Under the pieces are notes generated by a model. The model saw nothing but the letters and a program-made list of their open reading frames with translations, was not told where the DNA came from and did not search any database. The position numbers and the translations under genes were made by a program. From positions 1-64,000 of the forward strand of contig JAGFNK010000204.1 in NCBI GenBank assembly GCA_025769875.1: a stretch of DNA of 64,000 nt, given 5' to 3'. The stretch is from Russula earlei. Taxonomy: Eukaryota > Basidiomycota > Agaricomycetes > Russulales > Russulaceae. Below, piece after piece: positions 21,871-33,197 of this stretch (within the stretch, counting starts at the first letter, position 1; each line of letters opens with the position of its first letter).

Positions 21871-23916
21871 ATGCAGGCCAAGGAACCAGATACAGGTGAG
21901 TTACTTCTTCATTGGAGATAGGCACTCAGTAGCTGACCTGTGCTGTTGTTTTTCATTCAGAGCATGCAGCAGCTCTAGCTTCTTCAACCTCCAAGGTGAA
22001 GGGAAGGGCTGCTTGTACGAGATGTAGGGCATGGAAGACCAGATGCGAGTGGAATGGGGATGTTTGCAAAGCATGCAAGGCAAAAGGATTACAAGCAGAC
22101 TGCGGCATTGTGACATCTCAACCACCCTGTCAACGCAGTACTCACAGCAATAGCCTTCCACCTCATGTGAGTAGTGCCCAAATGTCCAATGCCATGGTAT
22201 TCTAACCTGAGCATCAGTCAGGGCCTGTTGGAGCTCAAAATACAGATGTGACCACTCAGCAGGTTGCTGTCGCTGGGTGAAAATGTGGCTACTCAGATGC
22301 AGGAATGAGTATCTCACTTTCTGCAGAGTGTCAGTATAGACAAGCTCAGAAGAGCAATCCTATCCCTTCATCTTCATCAAGCAGCACCAAACCCATTCAA
22401 CTATGAGTCGAACCAACAGCTCTACTCTGTTAGAAACAATCAGCAAATTTGATGAAGATCAGTTGGCACAAGACTCTGGTGAGGACTGGGCACACAATGC
22501 TTCCATGGATCATGGTACATATGAGGTGACAAAAAGCTTTGTTTCAGCCATGATTGAATCTGAAAGTGACAACTCTTCAAGTGGTATGGCTAGTGATGAT
22601 GATGCAATGGAGGTCAAACCAGTGCCAGTCCACCGCTATGCCCCAGGTTGAAAAATGTCGTCCTCAGCGGTTCAGAGGAATCAAGTTGGGGTGCCACAAT
22701 CCTTGAGCAAAAGCAGGACTTTCCCAGATGGCCCCAAGGAGTTATCAGACTTTGATGATGATGAAACTGACCTGGAGACATGTGGTAGGTTTCAATATGC
22801 ATCATTTATGTTATAGTCCATTTGCCATTGATTCCACCACAACTCTCCACAATCTCCACGATGCTGTTGGAGAGAAGTTAGGCCGGCATCCAAATGCTTT
22901 GCAGCTACAATGCAAGCTGTCTAATGATAAAGTGAAGGCCCCTGCTACTTCAATTGAGGATGAGAGTGAATTTGAAATCTTCATCATGAAGATGAGGGCT
23001 CTAATTGTACCTCCGCGCCCTGCAACCGGAAAGCTCTCAAAGCGAGGACCTCCCAAGAATCTCATGGTCTGCTTTGAAGATGGAAAGATGGAAGAGAAAA
23101 AGACAGGAAACATGGATGGAAAGGGAAAGAAGGTACGCACTGACAATGTATTGCTCACTTGGCTCTAACAAATCTGATATTAGAATCCCACTTCTGCAAC
23201 TGCTTCAGCCATTGATCCCCTTGAGAAGGAACAAGAAGAGATCCTTGATAAACTGCGGAATAAGTGGCAATGTGACTACCATACAAAGATGGCTGGCCGC
23301 AACACCTATTGTCACCCGAATACATCAACTGGGGTCTGCTACTGTCTGAGTTTGCAAGATCTTGTGCTCTGGTCAAATGCTGTGGTGCATACTCTATCAT
23401 TTATTCACAAAACGCACAAATGACAGGTCTGGATACTAGGTGAAGAATATGGCAACCATAGAAGAGAAACCAGCAACAATCTTACTTCATGATGGACGAA
23501 CAACCAAGATTTGCTCAACATGATTGCCTGATCTGTTTCAGGGAGCCGCTCCTTTTGGCACAATGGGGGGCCATGGCATTACAATTCCTATCGTCCTTCA
23601 TCTGGAGTGGGGCCAGTACCAACAAATCCTCAGTGCACAACCAGCAGGCAATCAGGTGGCACCACCACCGCTTCCACTGGCTGTCAAGATATCTGTTGAG
23701 ATTGAACAATGGTTTCAAGAATTTGAGGACAACCCATTGCGCAATACAAAAGGCTTCAAGTTTTTGGAATTTGGTAGAGTGCTCAAATCACAAGGCTTCA
23801 CCCAAATCACGCAGCTATCCCAGAGTTTCATCACCATCCAGGACTTGCAAGGAGTGCTGAAAATTGACATGGGAACAGCCATATTTATTATGGATTATGC
23901 ACAGGAGGACATTTGA
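21871..23916 (+). pseudogene. Zn2Cys6-like plus SAM-like gene, decayed
   Basis: Exon 21871-21895 joins 21961 onward to give a Cys-rich cluster (CTRCRAWKTRC, then CKACKAKGLQADC; spacing C2C6C6C2C8C) like fungal Zn2Cys6 DNA-binding domains. Further exons give an acidic Ser/Asp-rich linker, a globular part (LGRHPNALQLQCKL, EDESEFEIFIMKMR), a Cys/His block (KWQCDYHTKMAGRNTYCHP) and a C-terminal helical SAM-like domain (FLEFGRVLKSQGF, LQGVLKIDMGTAIFIMDYAQEDI). In-frame stops near 23425-23530 and frame changes break it. The architecture resembles a family found in many copies in mushroom genomes, from memory. The intron model is incomplete. Confidence 0.5.
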
Positions 23917-24111
23917 TGATTCAAAGAGGCTGGTGGGGTACTTTACCATTAGCTGCAGTGCACCTACCACATACTGATTTTGACATCTCCGACATTTCAA
24001 TTAGTCATTCTTGGTACACTAAATTTAGAATGTAGTTTTCATTCCAGTTTGAACACACTATCTTTTAGGAATTTTTGCTTAGAATTTGGCAAGATACATC
24101 AGGCCCCATAC

Positions 24112-24210
24112 AGCAACCAAGATTTCTTGAAACTTGAACTTGGAACTTGAATTTCGGGATTAGCCGGGAGTGACAGGTGTGACAGGTGTGATGACAGTGA
24201 CATGTCATAT
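24112..24210 (+). repeat. left copy of ~97-bp flanking repeat
   Basis: Starts near AGCAACCAAGATTTCTTG and ends GACATGTCATAT. The same sequence is found in direct orientation at 31073-31168 and inverted at 31664-31760. It contains two tandem GTGACAGGTGTGACAGG-type units. Confidence 0.8.
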
Positions 24211-24341
24211 GATTAACTAATATCAGTCGTCTTTGTCTGTTAACTGTAATTCACATATTTGCATATGTGATGACGTGTAATGACTTGGGCTTGGGAATGA
24301 TTGGTGCATCAATCTTTCTACCCCCACCTCCACCACCCCAT

Positions 24342-25576
24342 ATGATGCAGACCCACTCATCAATAAGTCCAGATTCCATGGAAGGAAGTCTAATCTCAGA
24401 AAGTAACAAGGCTATATGGACAACTGAAGAGGAAGCTGCATTTCTACTGTTCCTTGTCGAGCAGAAACAAGAAGGAAACATGACCTCCAATGCCATGTTC
24501 AAGGACCTTACCTTCAACCAAGCAGCCAATTCTATTAAGCCCATGCATGAGAAGGGTCCTATCAAGACTGGACCTATGTGCAAATCAAAATGGCAAAGGG
24601 TACAAATTTTTTTTGCTTTGCCATATCACGCAGCTAACATTGTCTACTACTAGATGAAGAAGGAGCACTTGGTAATCGTTGCTCTCAGGAATGAGTCCGG
24701 GGTTGGGCACCTATGGACCGATGAGAATGGAATTGTTGTTCCACCTGAAATGGAATCGGTGTGGAGTGATCTAGTCAAGGTGCATACATAACATCTAATT
24801 TGTCAATGCCATCTGATCATTAGTAGAAAAATCAAGAATACAAGAAGTACAGGGATAAAGGCTGGCCACATTGCAGCATCATGAAATCTCTGATGCCATC
24901 AAGTGCAAGAGGCCAACATTCATATCGGGGCACGCAGTCGACAGCCCATTTTACTCCCCCTCAGTCATCTGCATCGCTGTCCCCCAATCCCAATTTGTTT
25001 GAATGTCAAAGTGGGGACTCCTTGTCATCTCTGGTGCCAGATTGCTCTTCCTCCTCATCCAGTGTCCTTCATTCCAAATGCAAAGTATCTCAGGTCAAGG
25101 ATGTCACCTCCAAAACATCTTCCTCATTTACCAAAAAACTCAAGTCTGATTCCATGGCAGTTGCTGTCCACAGCATGCAGTCAACCATGGAGAGGTTTGC
25201 CAATAACTTCAACTCAACCATGCATGCATTCATTGCTTCATCCCCACCCCCAATGTCGCTGGCACTCCTCTCAAACCCAGCCCCAGCCCCACCTCCAGCC
25301 ATGCATATGCTGCCTTCAAATGACATCATAACTATCTCGGCACTTCCCGAGACCACCCATCGGTCACTGGCAATTCAACATCTTACCAAGGATATTGAAC
25401 TGAATGGTGAATGGCTCTCCATGGATGATGTTGTCCCTATGATCAATATCTTGGGATCTTGTGACATCATGTGCATAGACAGTTATATTGTGCTTATGAC
25501 TAATGGGTCAGCGTTGTCACACAAGATTGCACGCAACTACATCAAGGATCTATTGGAGAAGGCCAGGACATCCTGA
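24342..25576 (+). CDS. PIF-Harbinger-associated Myb/SANT-like protein
   Basis: Exons 24342-24599, 24654-24779 and 24827-25576 join in frame to 377 residues with no stop. Residues ~20-86 form a Myb/SANT-like DNA-binding domain (AIWTTEEEAAFLLFLVEQ, CKSKWQR), followed by the second half of the fold (SGVGHLWTDENGIVV, VWSDLVK) and YRDKGWPHCSIMKSLMP. The rest is Ser-rich with a helical C-terminus. Known: Harbinger elements carry a Myb-like protein that helps the transposase enter the nucleus and bind termini. The transposase lies convergently at 26460-25686. This is the only apparently intact gene of the composite. Confidence 0.7.
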
Positions 25577-25685
25577 CTGTAGTTGTACTTCTACAGTAGT
25601 CACCCATCACATGCATGTATGGTAATTTGTTGAATGCCATGAAGTGTTCTTTCATTTTCTGAAAACATGCAGACATGTGTCTGAA

Positions 25686-26460
25686 CTAAATACCTGCTGT
25701 GCGATCCTCAAGTGTTTTCTGATACTGCTCCCACATCTCACCTGCAATCCTGTCTCGCCTGATATTTGCTTGCTCCCTCTCATAGCGCGTCACTACCCCT
25801 CTTCCCAGTTCACCAGCTGCTTCACAATGACCCATCTGAGGGTCTACCCTGTCATCAAATACATCGATCTCACTGTGATCATAATGGCAAATAAAATTGT
25901 GAAGGGCTGCAAGTGCCAATGGGATGCGCGCTTGAATGTCCATGTTATACTCAGGGGGGTACCAAAGGATTTTGAAACGCCACTTGAGAATCCCAAACAT
26001 ATGCTCTATGATGTTGCGAGCTTGAGCATGGTGCAGATTGAATAATTCCTGGGGTGTGCGTGGCCTAGGACAAGCATAAAAATTAGTGAGAAGATGGGAA
26101 AGAAAGAGAGAACACACCATATGCCAGCATGACCCCACTCAGATAGATGATATTGTACACCTCAATAAGGAACAAGCAGTATGTTTGATGAGGCAAAGCC
26201 TGCATCAGTGAGATAGTATTTCCCTCTTGGGATGGGGAAATCGGAATGATGGGCATTGTGGAAAAGAGTTGAGTCAGCGGTGGAGCCCTCCCAACCAGTC
26301 AAAAGATATGTGAAGCAGAGGTCAAATGAACAAGCAGCAAGGCAGTTCTGTGAGAGAACGCCATTGCAGTCTCTTGTTGCATTGCGCTCTGCAGCAGTGG
26401 AGTAACAACCAATGTGGGTGCTGTTGATAGCACCCAGGGCATCCTTGAAAAAGGGGGGGT
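25686..26460 (-). pseudogene. PIF-Harbinger transposase, C-terminal two thirds (DDE_Tnp_4)
   Basis: Minus-strand reading gives FKDALGAINSTHIG (first catalytic Asp changed to Asn), SQNCLAACSFDLCFTYLLTGWEGSTADS (second Asp kept), PRGKYYLTDAGF and VPY-stop-GVQYHLSEW. After an intron at ~26117-26067 it goes on with ELFNLHHAQARNIIEHMFGILKWRF (Glu kept) and YNMDIQARIPLALAALHNFI. A TGA replaces the Arg codon of the VPYRG motif. The N-terminal third is missing; Helitron sequence adjoins at about 26460. Confidence 0.8.
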
Positions 26461-28863
26461 TGCGGGGGGAAGATGGATGACAGAGTTGGGATCAGTGTGC
26501 TTGCCTTGGCCAACCTCCAGCTGCCACGGTGCAAAGTTGGCCTCAGCTTGAATGCCAGTGTTGAGGCGCATATTTTGGTGGAGATGAAGCACTTTGATGG
26601 ATCTCCAGAGGGGGGAGCACTGTAGGCAGGCACCTACTATCTGAGGCCTTGATCCTTGCACAATGACAGGAAGGATCTGCTGAAAGTCGCCACCAAAGAC
26701 AAAGGTAAGACCACCAAAGGGCTTGTCAGAGCCACAGATATCCTTGAATGACCTGTCCACTGTCTCCATCACATGCCTGTGCTGCATGGGAGCCTCATCC
26801 CAAATGACCAAGTCAGTAATGCGAATTAGGTCTGCTAAATGTGAGTTTTTGGGGATGTTGCAGACAGTGGACTCATGGGAGGGAATGGGGATCTTGAAAC
26901 AGGAGTGTGCAGTGCACCCTCCCTTGAGAAGGAGTGCAGCAATGCCAGAGGAAGCAACACAGAGCACAATCTTGTGTTGAGAGCACAGATGGTAGCAGAG
27001 GGTGTTGTAGAGATAAGTCTTGCCAGTACCCCCAGGGCCATGAAGGAAAAATATCTGCCCTGTCCTGTTGATGACAGCAGAGATGATCTCTACAAAAGCA
27101 GCCTTCTGGTGATCATCAAGGTTGGGAGTAGACTCAGCTGCAAGAAGAGCCTGTTCCTCTAGGTCATACTGGAGCTGCTCCTGAATGAGGGGATTCCCTG
27201 CAATGGCCCCCCAGTTCTCCACAAACTGAGGCATGGTTGGCCAATCCTGAAGTCTCTTGGCAGAGTGGGAGAGGAAGAGGTCAATGAGATAGAGGCCATA
27301 GTCCTTGATCTGTTCATCAGTTGGCTGTAGGATATTGAGATGCTGCTGGAGCTTGTGCTGAAGGTCATCACAGATGGAGGGCCAGAATCTGTCCCAAAGT
27401 GCCCTAGGCTGAGAAGGAATGCAGTCCTTGAGGATGGTGACAAAGAGGTGGTGCAGCTGAGCATCTGTGCACATGTGACTGGCTTCCTCCAAGCATTGCT
27501 GCCACTCTTGATCATCTTCTAGAAGACCTCTTGCAATGAAAGCCTCTCTGAAAGAGGGATAGAGAGTGCCTTCAAATGAGCAAAGGTGTTCAAAGGAGGT
27601 AGCACCCTTGACAGAGGTGAGAAGGAGGCGCAGGTAGAAGTGCTCTCCAGAAGTAGGGTGAGCATTAAACATCCTCCCAATAGCAAAGCCCTTCTCCCTT
27701 GGAGTCCACCTATGAGTGCCTTTGTTCCAGACCATCTTAGAGGGATAGTCTTGGTAAAGAAGATCCAGAATGTCAGAGCCCTCTGGAGCAGCAGCATTGG
27801 CCTCAAACCATCCAGTGAGTGTGGTGGGCTTATTTGGGACTTCCTCAAGAACTTGAGGATTGTAGACCACACTGTGCTGATCAGGAAGATGGACCTGGAG
27901 GTGCACCACATTTGGAACCTGCTCCTGCAGCTCAAAGAGAAAGAGTCTCCACACAGCCTCACAGCTGCTGACATATCTGGCATCCAAGTAGAGCTTGACC
28001 TCATCCATGCACCTGCCAAACTGCATAGTGGTCCTGTCATGGCCCTTGTAGACATACTTGTAGATGTAATTGTAATTGAGAGCCTTGACAGAGGCAACAG
28101 ACTCCACATTGATGTGACACCTGTACTTCCAGATGAGATAAGGGGAATGACAGACTACCCATTGGTTTGTGATCTCCTTGCCACCAATGAGATGAGCATG
28201 GCCAGTGTCCCTCCTCCTGGTGTGCGCATAAGAGTCCTCAGTCACAGAAGTCTCCTCCCTAAAGGCCTTAGGAAAGCCCTTGGAACATGAGCCATCCACC
28301 ATGCAAGGGGAGTTCCTGTTCTGGTTGCCACATGGCCTGTGAACCATGAACTTCTTGATAAGCTCAAGCAGCTCAGGATTGTCTTCTGGGAACTCAGAAG
28401 ACATGAGACTGTCAATCTGGTCAGGGGTGCGCAGCTTGGAGTGGGGTTGAAGGAAGACAATGATGTGGGCATGAGGAAGGCCTCTCTTCTGAAACTCTAT
28501 GGTGTACAGGTGAGCTGCCCAAGAACCCAGCAGGCCAGCCTTAATGTCACTGATGAGGGACCTGAGCTTGGCATGAAAGACTCTGACCACCAAGTCAGGG
28601 CGCTCATTAGGAGTCTGGCCAGGGAGAAGAGCAGACTGGACCTCAGGCCATGAGGGATTGGTAGTCATGGTGATGAAGAGGTCACCCCCTCCATAGAAGT
28701 GGTTGATGGCCAAGGCATCTTGCAGATGCTGCTGCATATTTCTGGTGCTGCCAGAGAAGCTGGAAGGAAGGATGAATCTCTTGCCTAGTTGGTTCATGTC
28801 AACATCAACATTGGCAGCAACAGCATCTGCCAGACCCTGATAGATCTCCACCCTGAGCTGGCT
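26461..28863 (-). pseudogene. Helitron Rep/helicase, main part
   Basis: The frame from 28863 has the Helitron-like N domain (NMQQHLQDALAINHFYGGGDLF, TNPSWPEV), the HUH endonuclease motif in GLPHAHIIVFL, and two tyrosines in YNYIYKYVYKGHD. A Pif1-type helicase follows: Walker A GPGGTGKTYLYNTL, Walker B DLVIWDEAPMQ, FGGDFQQILPVI, QNMRLN. It should cut, unwind and roll-circle copy the element in the nucleus. The helicase is cut off after the QNMRL motif: at about 26461 the reading frame runs into Harbinger DNA. A TAA at 28864-28866 separates it from the upstream part. Confidence 0.85.
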
Positions 28864-29998
28864 TTAATTCAGCTTGATGAAGTTAAGGCGGTACTGCTCT
28901 GCAACTGCCCATGCCTCACAGACATACTCTTGGAAGAGCTTTCCAGAGAGGAAGATGTGAGTGGAGTCAATCTGATGAGGACGAATATGAAGGCGATAGC
29001 GATGAAACTGAGCTAAAGACACAGTTCTCTTGTTTTCATTCAGAGCAGGCCCATCTCTGATAGGGAATGTTTGGGAACCAACCGAGCTGGCCAGTGGGAA
29101 AAAGGAGAACATATCTCAGGGAAGGATAAAGGGGGTGTGTATCAGAGATGCGCTGTAGGTGACCCCTCCTGAGGAAAAGGATGATGTCCTGTGAGTGCCT
29201 GAGCTCATCCCCATCACCTGGAATAATGGCAGCAATCTCATTGATGGCAGCCTCTGGGGAATTATAGCGATGCCTATCACATGCAGCATCAAAGTGAAGT
29301 GAGAGTGTGCAGTTTTGCTCTCTGGGAAGGTGGCAGGTCAGCTCATAAGCCTGCCTAAACTTCTGGACTGCAGCATGAGAGTGATATAGCACATCCTGAA
29401 GAGTTTGCATGGTGTTTTGATTGAGAGCTGAGTTGGTGGGATGAGCCATGCACACATTTAGGGCCATGTCAGGATCATAAATGTAGAGCTGTGCATAAGA
29501 AGGGGTAGCATCAGGCCTCTCTGGTGGCAAAAGAGACCCAATTCTGTGAATGAGCTCCCCATGCAGCTTGAAGACCCAAGGCCCCTGTCCTCCCTGATTC
29601 ACAGAGTGATCCAGCTGTCTTCCCACTGAGGTAAAGGCCAAAGCATTGTTGTAGGAGTGAATATGAAGGCAAAATTCTCTGGAAGTAGGATGTTGGCCAG
29701 TGAGGAGGTTGTAGAGCTCTGGGGGACATGGGTGAAGAGGAGGAAGGATGATCTTGCCATTCAAGCAGCACATGCCAAAGACAGGTTTTCTCCTAGATGA
29801 GTGGGCAAGGCGCTCATCCAGCCAGTGGAGTGCATGGCAGAAAGAGCATTCAATGTTCAATCCTTGAAGGTTGTGAATGGCCCATGTGTGATCAAAAGGA
29901 CGACATGCAATTGGCAAGGGCCGAGGAGGAGGCAGCCATAACTTGGCCAATGTCAAGACACTACAGTTTTGTTTTTTTTTTAGCATGGATTTTGTCAA
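28864..29998 (-). pseudogene. Helitron N-terminal part
   Basis: The frame 29998-29036 has a Cys-rich zinc-finger-like segment (CSFCHALHWLDERL, FGMCCLNGKI), FCLHIHSYNNALAFTS, LYIYDPDMALNVCM, INEIAAIIPGD and LRYVLLFPTGQLGW. A one-base shift near 29040-29050 moves the next motif (VSLAQFHRYRLHIR, GKLFQEYVCEAWAVAEQYRLNFIKLN) to the second frame, which ends at a TAA where the family reads Gln. Together with 28863-26461 this is one gene broken twice. Confidence 0.75.
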
Positions 29999-30003
29999 CT
30001 TAA

Positions 30004-30840
30004 AGTTTTGAAACTTACTGGTAAAGGATTCTCAGGATAAACATGAGGATGAGGATAAGGGGGAGGGGATGGGGCAGGGGATGGGGCAGGAGCAGGAGCA
30101 ACAGGAGGAGCAGGAGCAGGAGGGAGAGGGAGGGCAGGAATAGGAATAGACACTTGTCTAACAGGAAATCTTGACATTGAAGAAGAGCTGGAAGGGATTT
30201 GGGCCATTGAATGGCTCTATGGTAAGAAAAGTTAATCAAGGTAAACTGCAAAATATATTTTAGATGATAGAAACATACAGAAGTAGGGACAGGATGACCT
30301 CTCCTCAGTGGAGGAGGAGGAAGGGCAGCCAGCTGAGCAGCCAAGTGGGCAGGCAAATGATGATACTGCCTATTATGATGTGAAAGAGGGAAAGGAGGGT
30401 TAGTAGTAAGATCAGGAGCAACCACAGTGCCAGAGCCAGTTGCATAGACAGAAGCAGATGGAGCAGCAGCAGAACTTGAGCCAGAGCCAGAGCCAGAGCC
30501 AGATGATGTTGTGATAATCTGCAAGTAGTAATTATGACAAATATCCTTTTTCTGATGGAGTTGACTTACAGGAGGAGGGGGAGGAAGAGAAATTACAGGA
30601 GCCTGACTTTGATGCTGTGGAGGAGTAGGCATTGGTTGAAGGGCAGCCAATTGAGCAGCCAAATGGTCTGGTAAGTGATGATATACTTGTCCTTGAAATT
30701 GAATTGGTTGCCTGGCAGGAGTCCTATGCCCTACAGGACTGCCCAATGTTCAACTGGCACACTCAACTTGACGTGCAGCAGCCTGAGATTGTTGAGGAGA
30801 TGTGGGAGGACTTTGAGACATTGTTTGAAGCTAATAGCTA
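30004..30840 (-). pseudogene. Gln/Pro-rich 5' exons of the Helitron gene or a captured gene
   Basis: On the minus strand an ATG near 30819 opens MSQSPPTSPQQSQ, then a TGA, then TLGSPVGHRTPARQPIQFQGQVYHHLPDHLAAQLAALQP. An intron starts GTAAGTCAACTCC. A second HHLPAHLAAQLAALPPPP exon follows near 30340 and a third Pro/Ala-rich exon near 30190. The repeated LPxHLAAQLAALxP motif shows internal duplication. No domain is recognisable, and membership in the Helitron gene is inferred from position only. Confidence 0.4.
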
Positions 30841-31071
30841 ACAGGACATTTGAAAGAACATGTTACAAAAAGGTTCAGCCATCAAAAAATAGAGGAACTC
30901 ACTTTTTGCAAATAGAATGAGTCTTCAGCAGCAGGGGGGGGACTCCTGCCAGGCAACCAATTCAATTTCAAGGACAAGTATATCATCACTTACCAGACCA
31001 TTTGGCTGCTCAATTGGCTGCCCTTCAACCAATGCCTACTCCTCCACAGCATCAAAGTCAGGCTCCTGTAA
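30593..31071. repeat. 131-bp inverted duplication around a 217-bp spacer
   Basis: Bases 30593-30723 reappear as a near-identical reverse complement at 30941-31071. The duplicated piece is the QFQGQVYHHLPDHLAAQL exon with its splice donor. The spacer is AT-rich and holds a G7 run at 30934. Confidence 0.85.
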
Positions 31072-31072
31072 G

Positions 31073-31760
31073 CAGCCAGGATTTCTTGAAACTTGAACTT
31101 GGAACTTGAATTTCGGGATTAGCCGGGAGTGACAGGTGTGACAGGTGTGATGACAGTGACATGTCATATACTATACTAAAAGCAAGCTTGGTGGGAGGGT
31201 CACCCAATCGGGTGGCTCCCAGAATCACCTTATCGGTCCAGCGCGATTATCCAACACATGTTGGTAAGCCACAAAAAAAATGTTTTTGAGCACACACAGA
31301 TAGGGGTCTCGTGACGACTGATGCATACCCCATTGCTCTGCTCTCCTCCCTCCTCCCTCCTCCCATCTCCCTGTTTCACTCCACTCTTTTGAGGTGTGAT
31401 GACAGTGACATGTCATATACTATATTAAAAGCAAGCTTGGTGGGAGGGTCAGAGCTTAAAAATGGGGAGATGGGAGGAGGGAGGAGGGAGGAGAGCAGAG
31501 CAATGGGGTATGCGTCGGTCGTTGCGCGACCCCTATTTGCGCACACTCGAAAACATTTTTTTCATGGCTTACCAACATGTGTTGGATAATTGCACCAGAC
31601 CGATAAGCCGATTCCAGGAGCCACCCAATCGGGTGACCCTCCCACCGAGCTTGCTTTTAATATAGTATATGACATGTCACTGTCATCACACCTGTCACAC
31701 CTGTCACACCTGGCTAATCCCAAAATTCAAGTTCCAAGTTCAAGTTTCAAGAAATCTCGG
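31073..31760. repeat. large imperfect palindrome of transposon ends
   Basis: Left arm ~31073-31375 and right arm ~31462-31760 are inverted copies, about 85-90% alike by eye. Each runs from GATTTCTTGAAACTTG through TGACATGTCATATACTATA and AAAGCAAGCTTGGTGGGAGG to a (GGAGGGA)n block and GAGCAGAGCAATGGGGTATG. A third partial copy of the ATATACTATATTAAAAGCAAG motif sits in the centre (31391-31450). TATACTATAxTAAAAGC resembles Helitron 5' ends, which is inference. Confidence 0.75.
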
Positions 31761-32530
31761 CTGCTGTATGGGGCCTCATCAAGTTCTTTCTACCAACCCT
31801 TTTCTTTTCTGGCATGTCACGTTATCTGAAAACGACAATAAATAATTATATTTATTTTCTGAATTGTAAAGATGTTCAAGCACTGCTCTGCTGACAAAGT
31901 CCGACAGTCCGGATTCAGGTGTCACATTTTCAAAGACTCACTGGGGGCACAAATTTGTCACGGTCACGCCTCACATCACACTCCAACGCTCACGACCTGC
32001 TCTTCACCATCTACAGTTTGTCCACACAGGAGCCATTAATCCGTCGTTACCAGTACATATATGAGAGGCGTCACTGGAAGCTCAGTGACCGAGCACCCTG
32101 GACCGTGAGTCTCTGGCGCAAGCAAGATCGTGATTGGAGCTGCGGATTATGATCAGGCCATCCAACTGTACACCGATTCCGAAACAATGTTGCTGCTGAT
32201 GGGATGCACTAGATCCAGTGGCATAATATAAGCACAAGCCACATGTGTGCAGGCTCCGGAAATGCCTGACGAGATTAATAGTGAGGGCACTGGCAGTCTC
32301 GGGGTTGTCGTCTGCTGATGTGTGTTGACAAGGGAAGGTACCAGTACAGCTAGGAGCCGTGAGCATCGGTGGGGCTGTCTTGGCGGCATCTCCTACCATG
32401 CTTTCGTCTGATTGGGAGGCGTGTCAGCCAAGGCCATTGCGGGAGGTCGAATGTTGGGAATGCGAATGAAGGAGCCGTGCAGTTTGAATCCACCACAGCT
32501 TGTTGCGGACTTGGTCGCCATGATACTGCT
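31761..32530. other. intergenic, no gene recognised
   Basis: 31770-31830 is an inverted relative of 17380-17440 (AACCCTTTTCTT, GGCATGTCACGTTATCTG), so the palindrome's outer flank matches DNA beside the mariner pseudogene. The remainder has no supported coding region. Confidence 0.4.
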
Positions 32531-33197
32531 GCGAGGTCGCATCACAACCATCTCCGTATGAAAGGGATAAATACCGCTTGCTCTTACAAGCATCGTGCCT
32601 TGCTCGCATTGGCTTCAGCCTCACACAGAACATCCTACTTCGACCCATCTGACTGCCAGGACACAAACAATTGATATTGTTTCGGAGGCTGACAATTCAT
32701 TTCACACTGTTCAATATCTGCTTCAGCCTGACAAATTGACAACAAAGGTATAAGCTTGACTATTCAACTGGCTCCCAACTCAGGTACTTGATTCAGTACA
32801 TCACCTGAAGATTTGAACTACATACTGTACAGCTGAACATGGCTTCCAGTTCTTTTTCAACTGTACAACTTTGCCTCTCAAGCAAAACATGCAAATGGGA
32901 CTCTTTTCAACCCTGGCACTTACCTAATGTTGTAAAGAGTCCCATTTGCATGTTTTACTTGGGAGGTGAAGTTGTAAAGTTGGAATAGAAATTGGAAGCT
33001 GCCTTCAGGTGTATGTAGTTCAAATATTTGGGTGATGTACTGAATCAAGGTGCATGAGTTGGGAGCCAGTTGAATAACAAGTTTATACCTTTGTTGTCAA
33101 TTTGTCAGGCTGAAGCAGATATTGGACAGCATGAAATGAATTGTCAATATAAACAGCCATGATAATGACCCACCGGTGTAGCATTCGGTGTCCGCAG
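32531..33197 (+). pseudogene. CRN gene fragment rearranged as an inverted duplication
   Basis: 32531-32910 matches exon 5, its intron and the start of exon 6 of the CRN gene (1585-1930), with about 10% differences and gaps. From 32930 to 33197 the same material runs in reverse. The clean arms are 32691-32910 and 32930-33145 (220 and 216 bp) with a 19-nt loop. The reverse arm extends to the exon-5 start (GGACACCGAATGC). No protein can be read through it. Confidence 0.8.

Noticed and set aside
27586..28290. 234-codon plus-strand frame
   Set aside because: Antisense to the Helitron Rep domain; no motif of its own.
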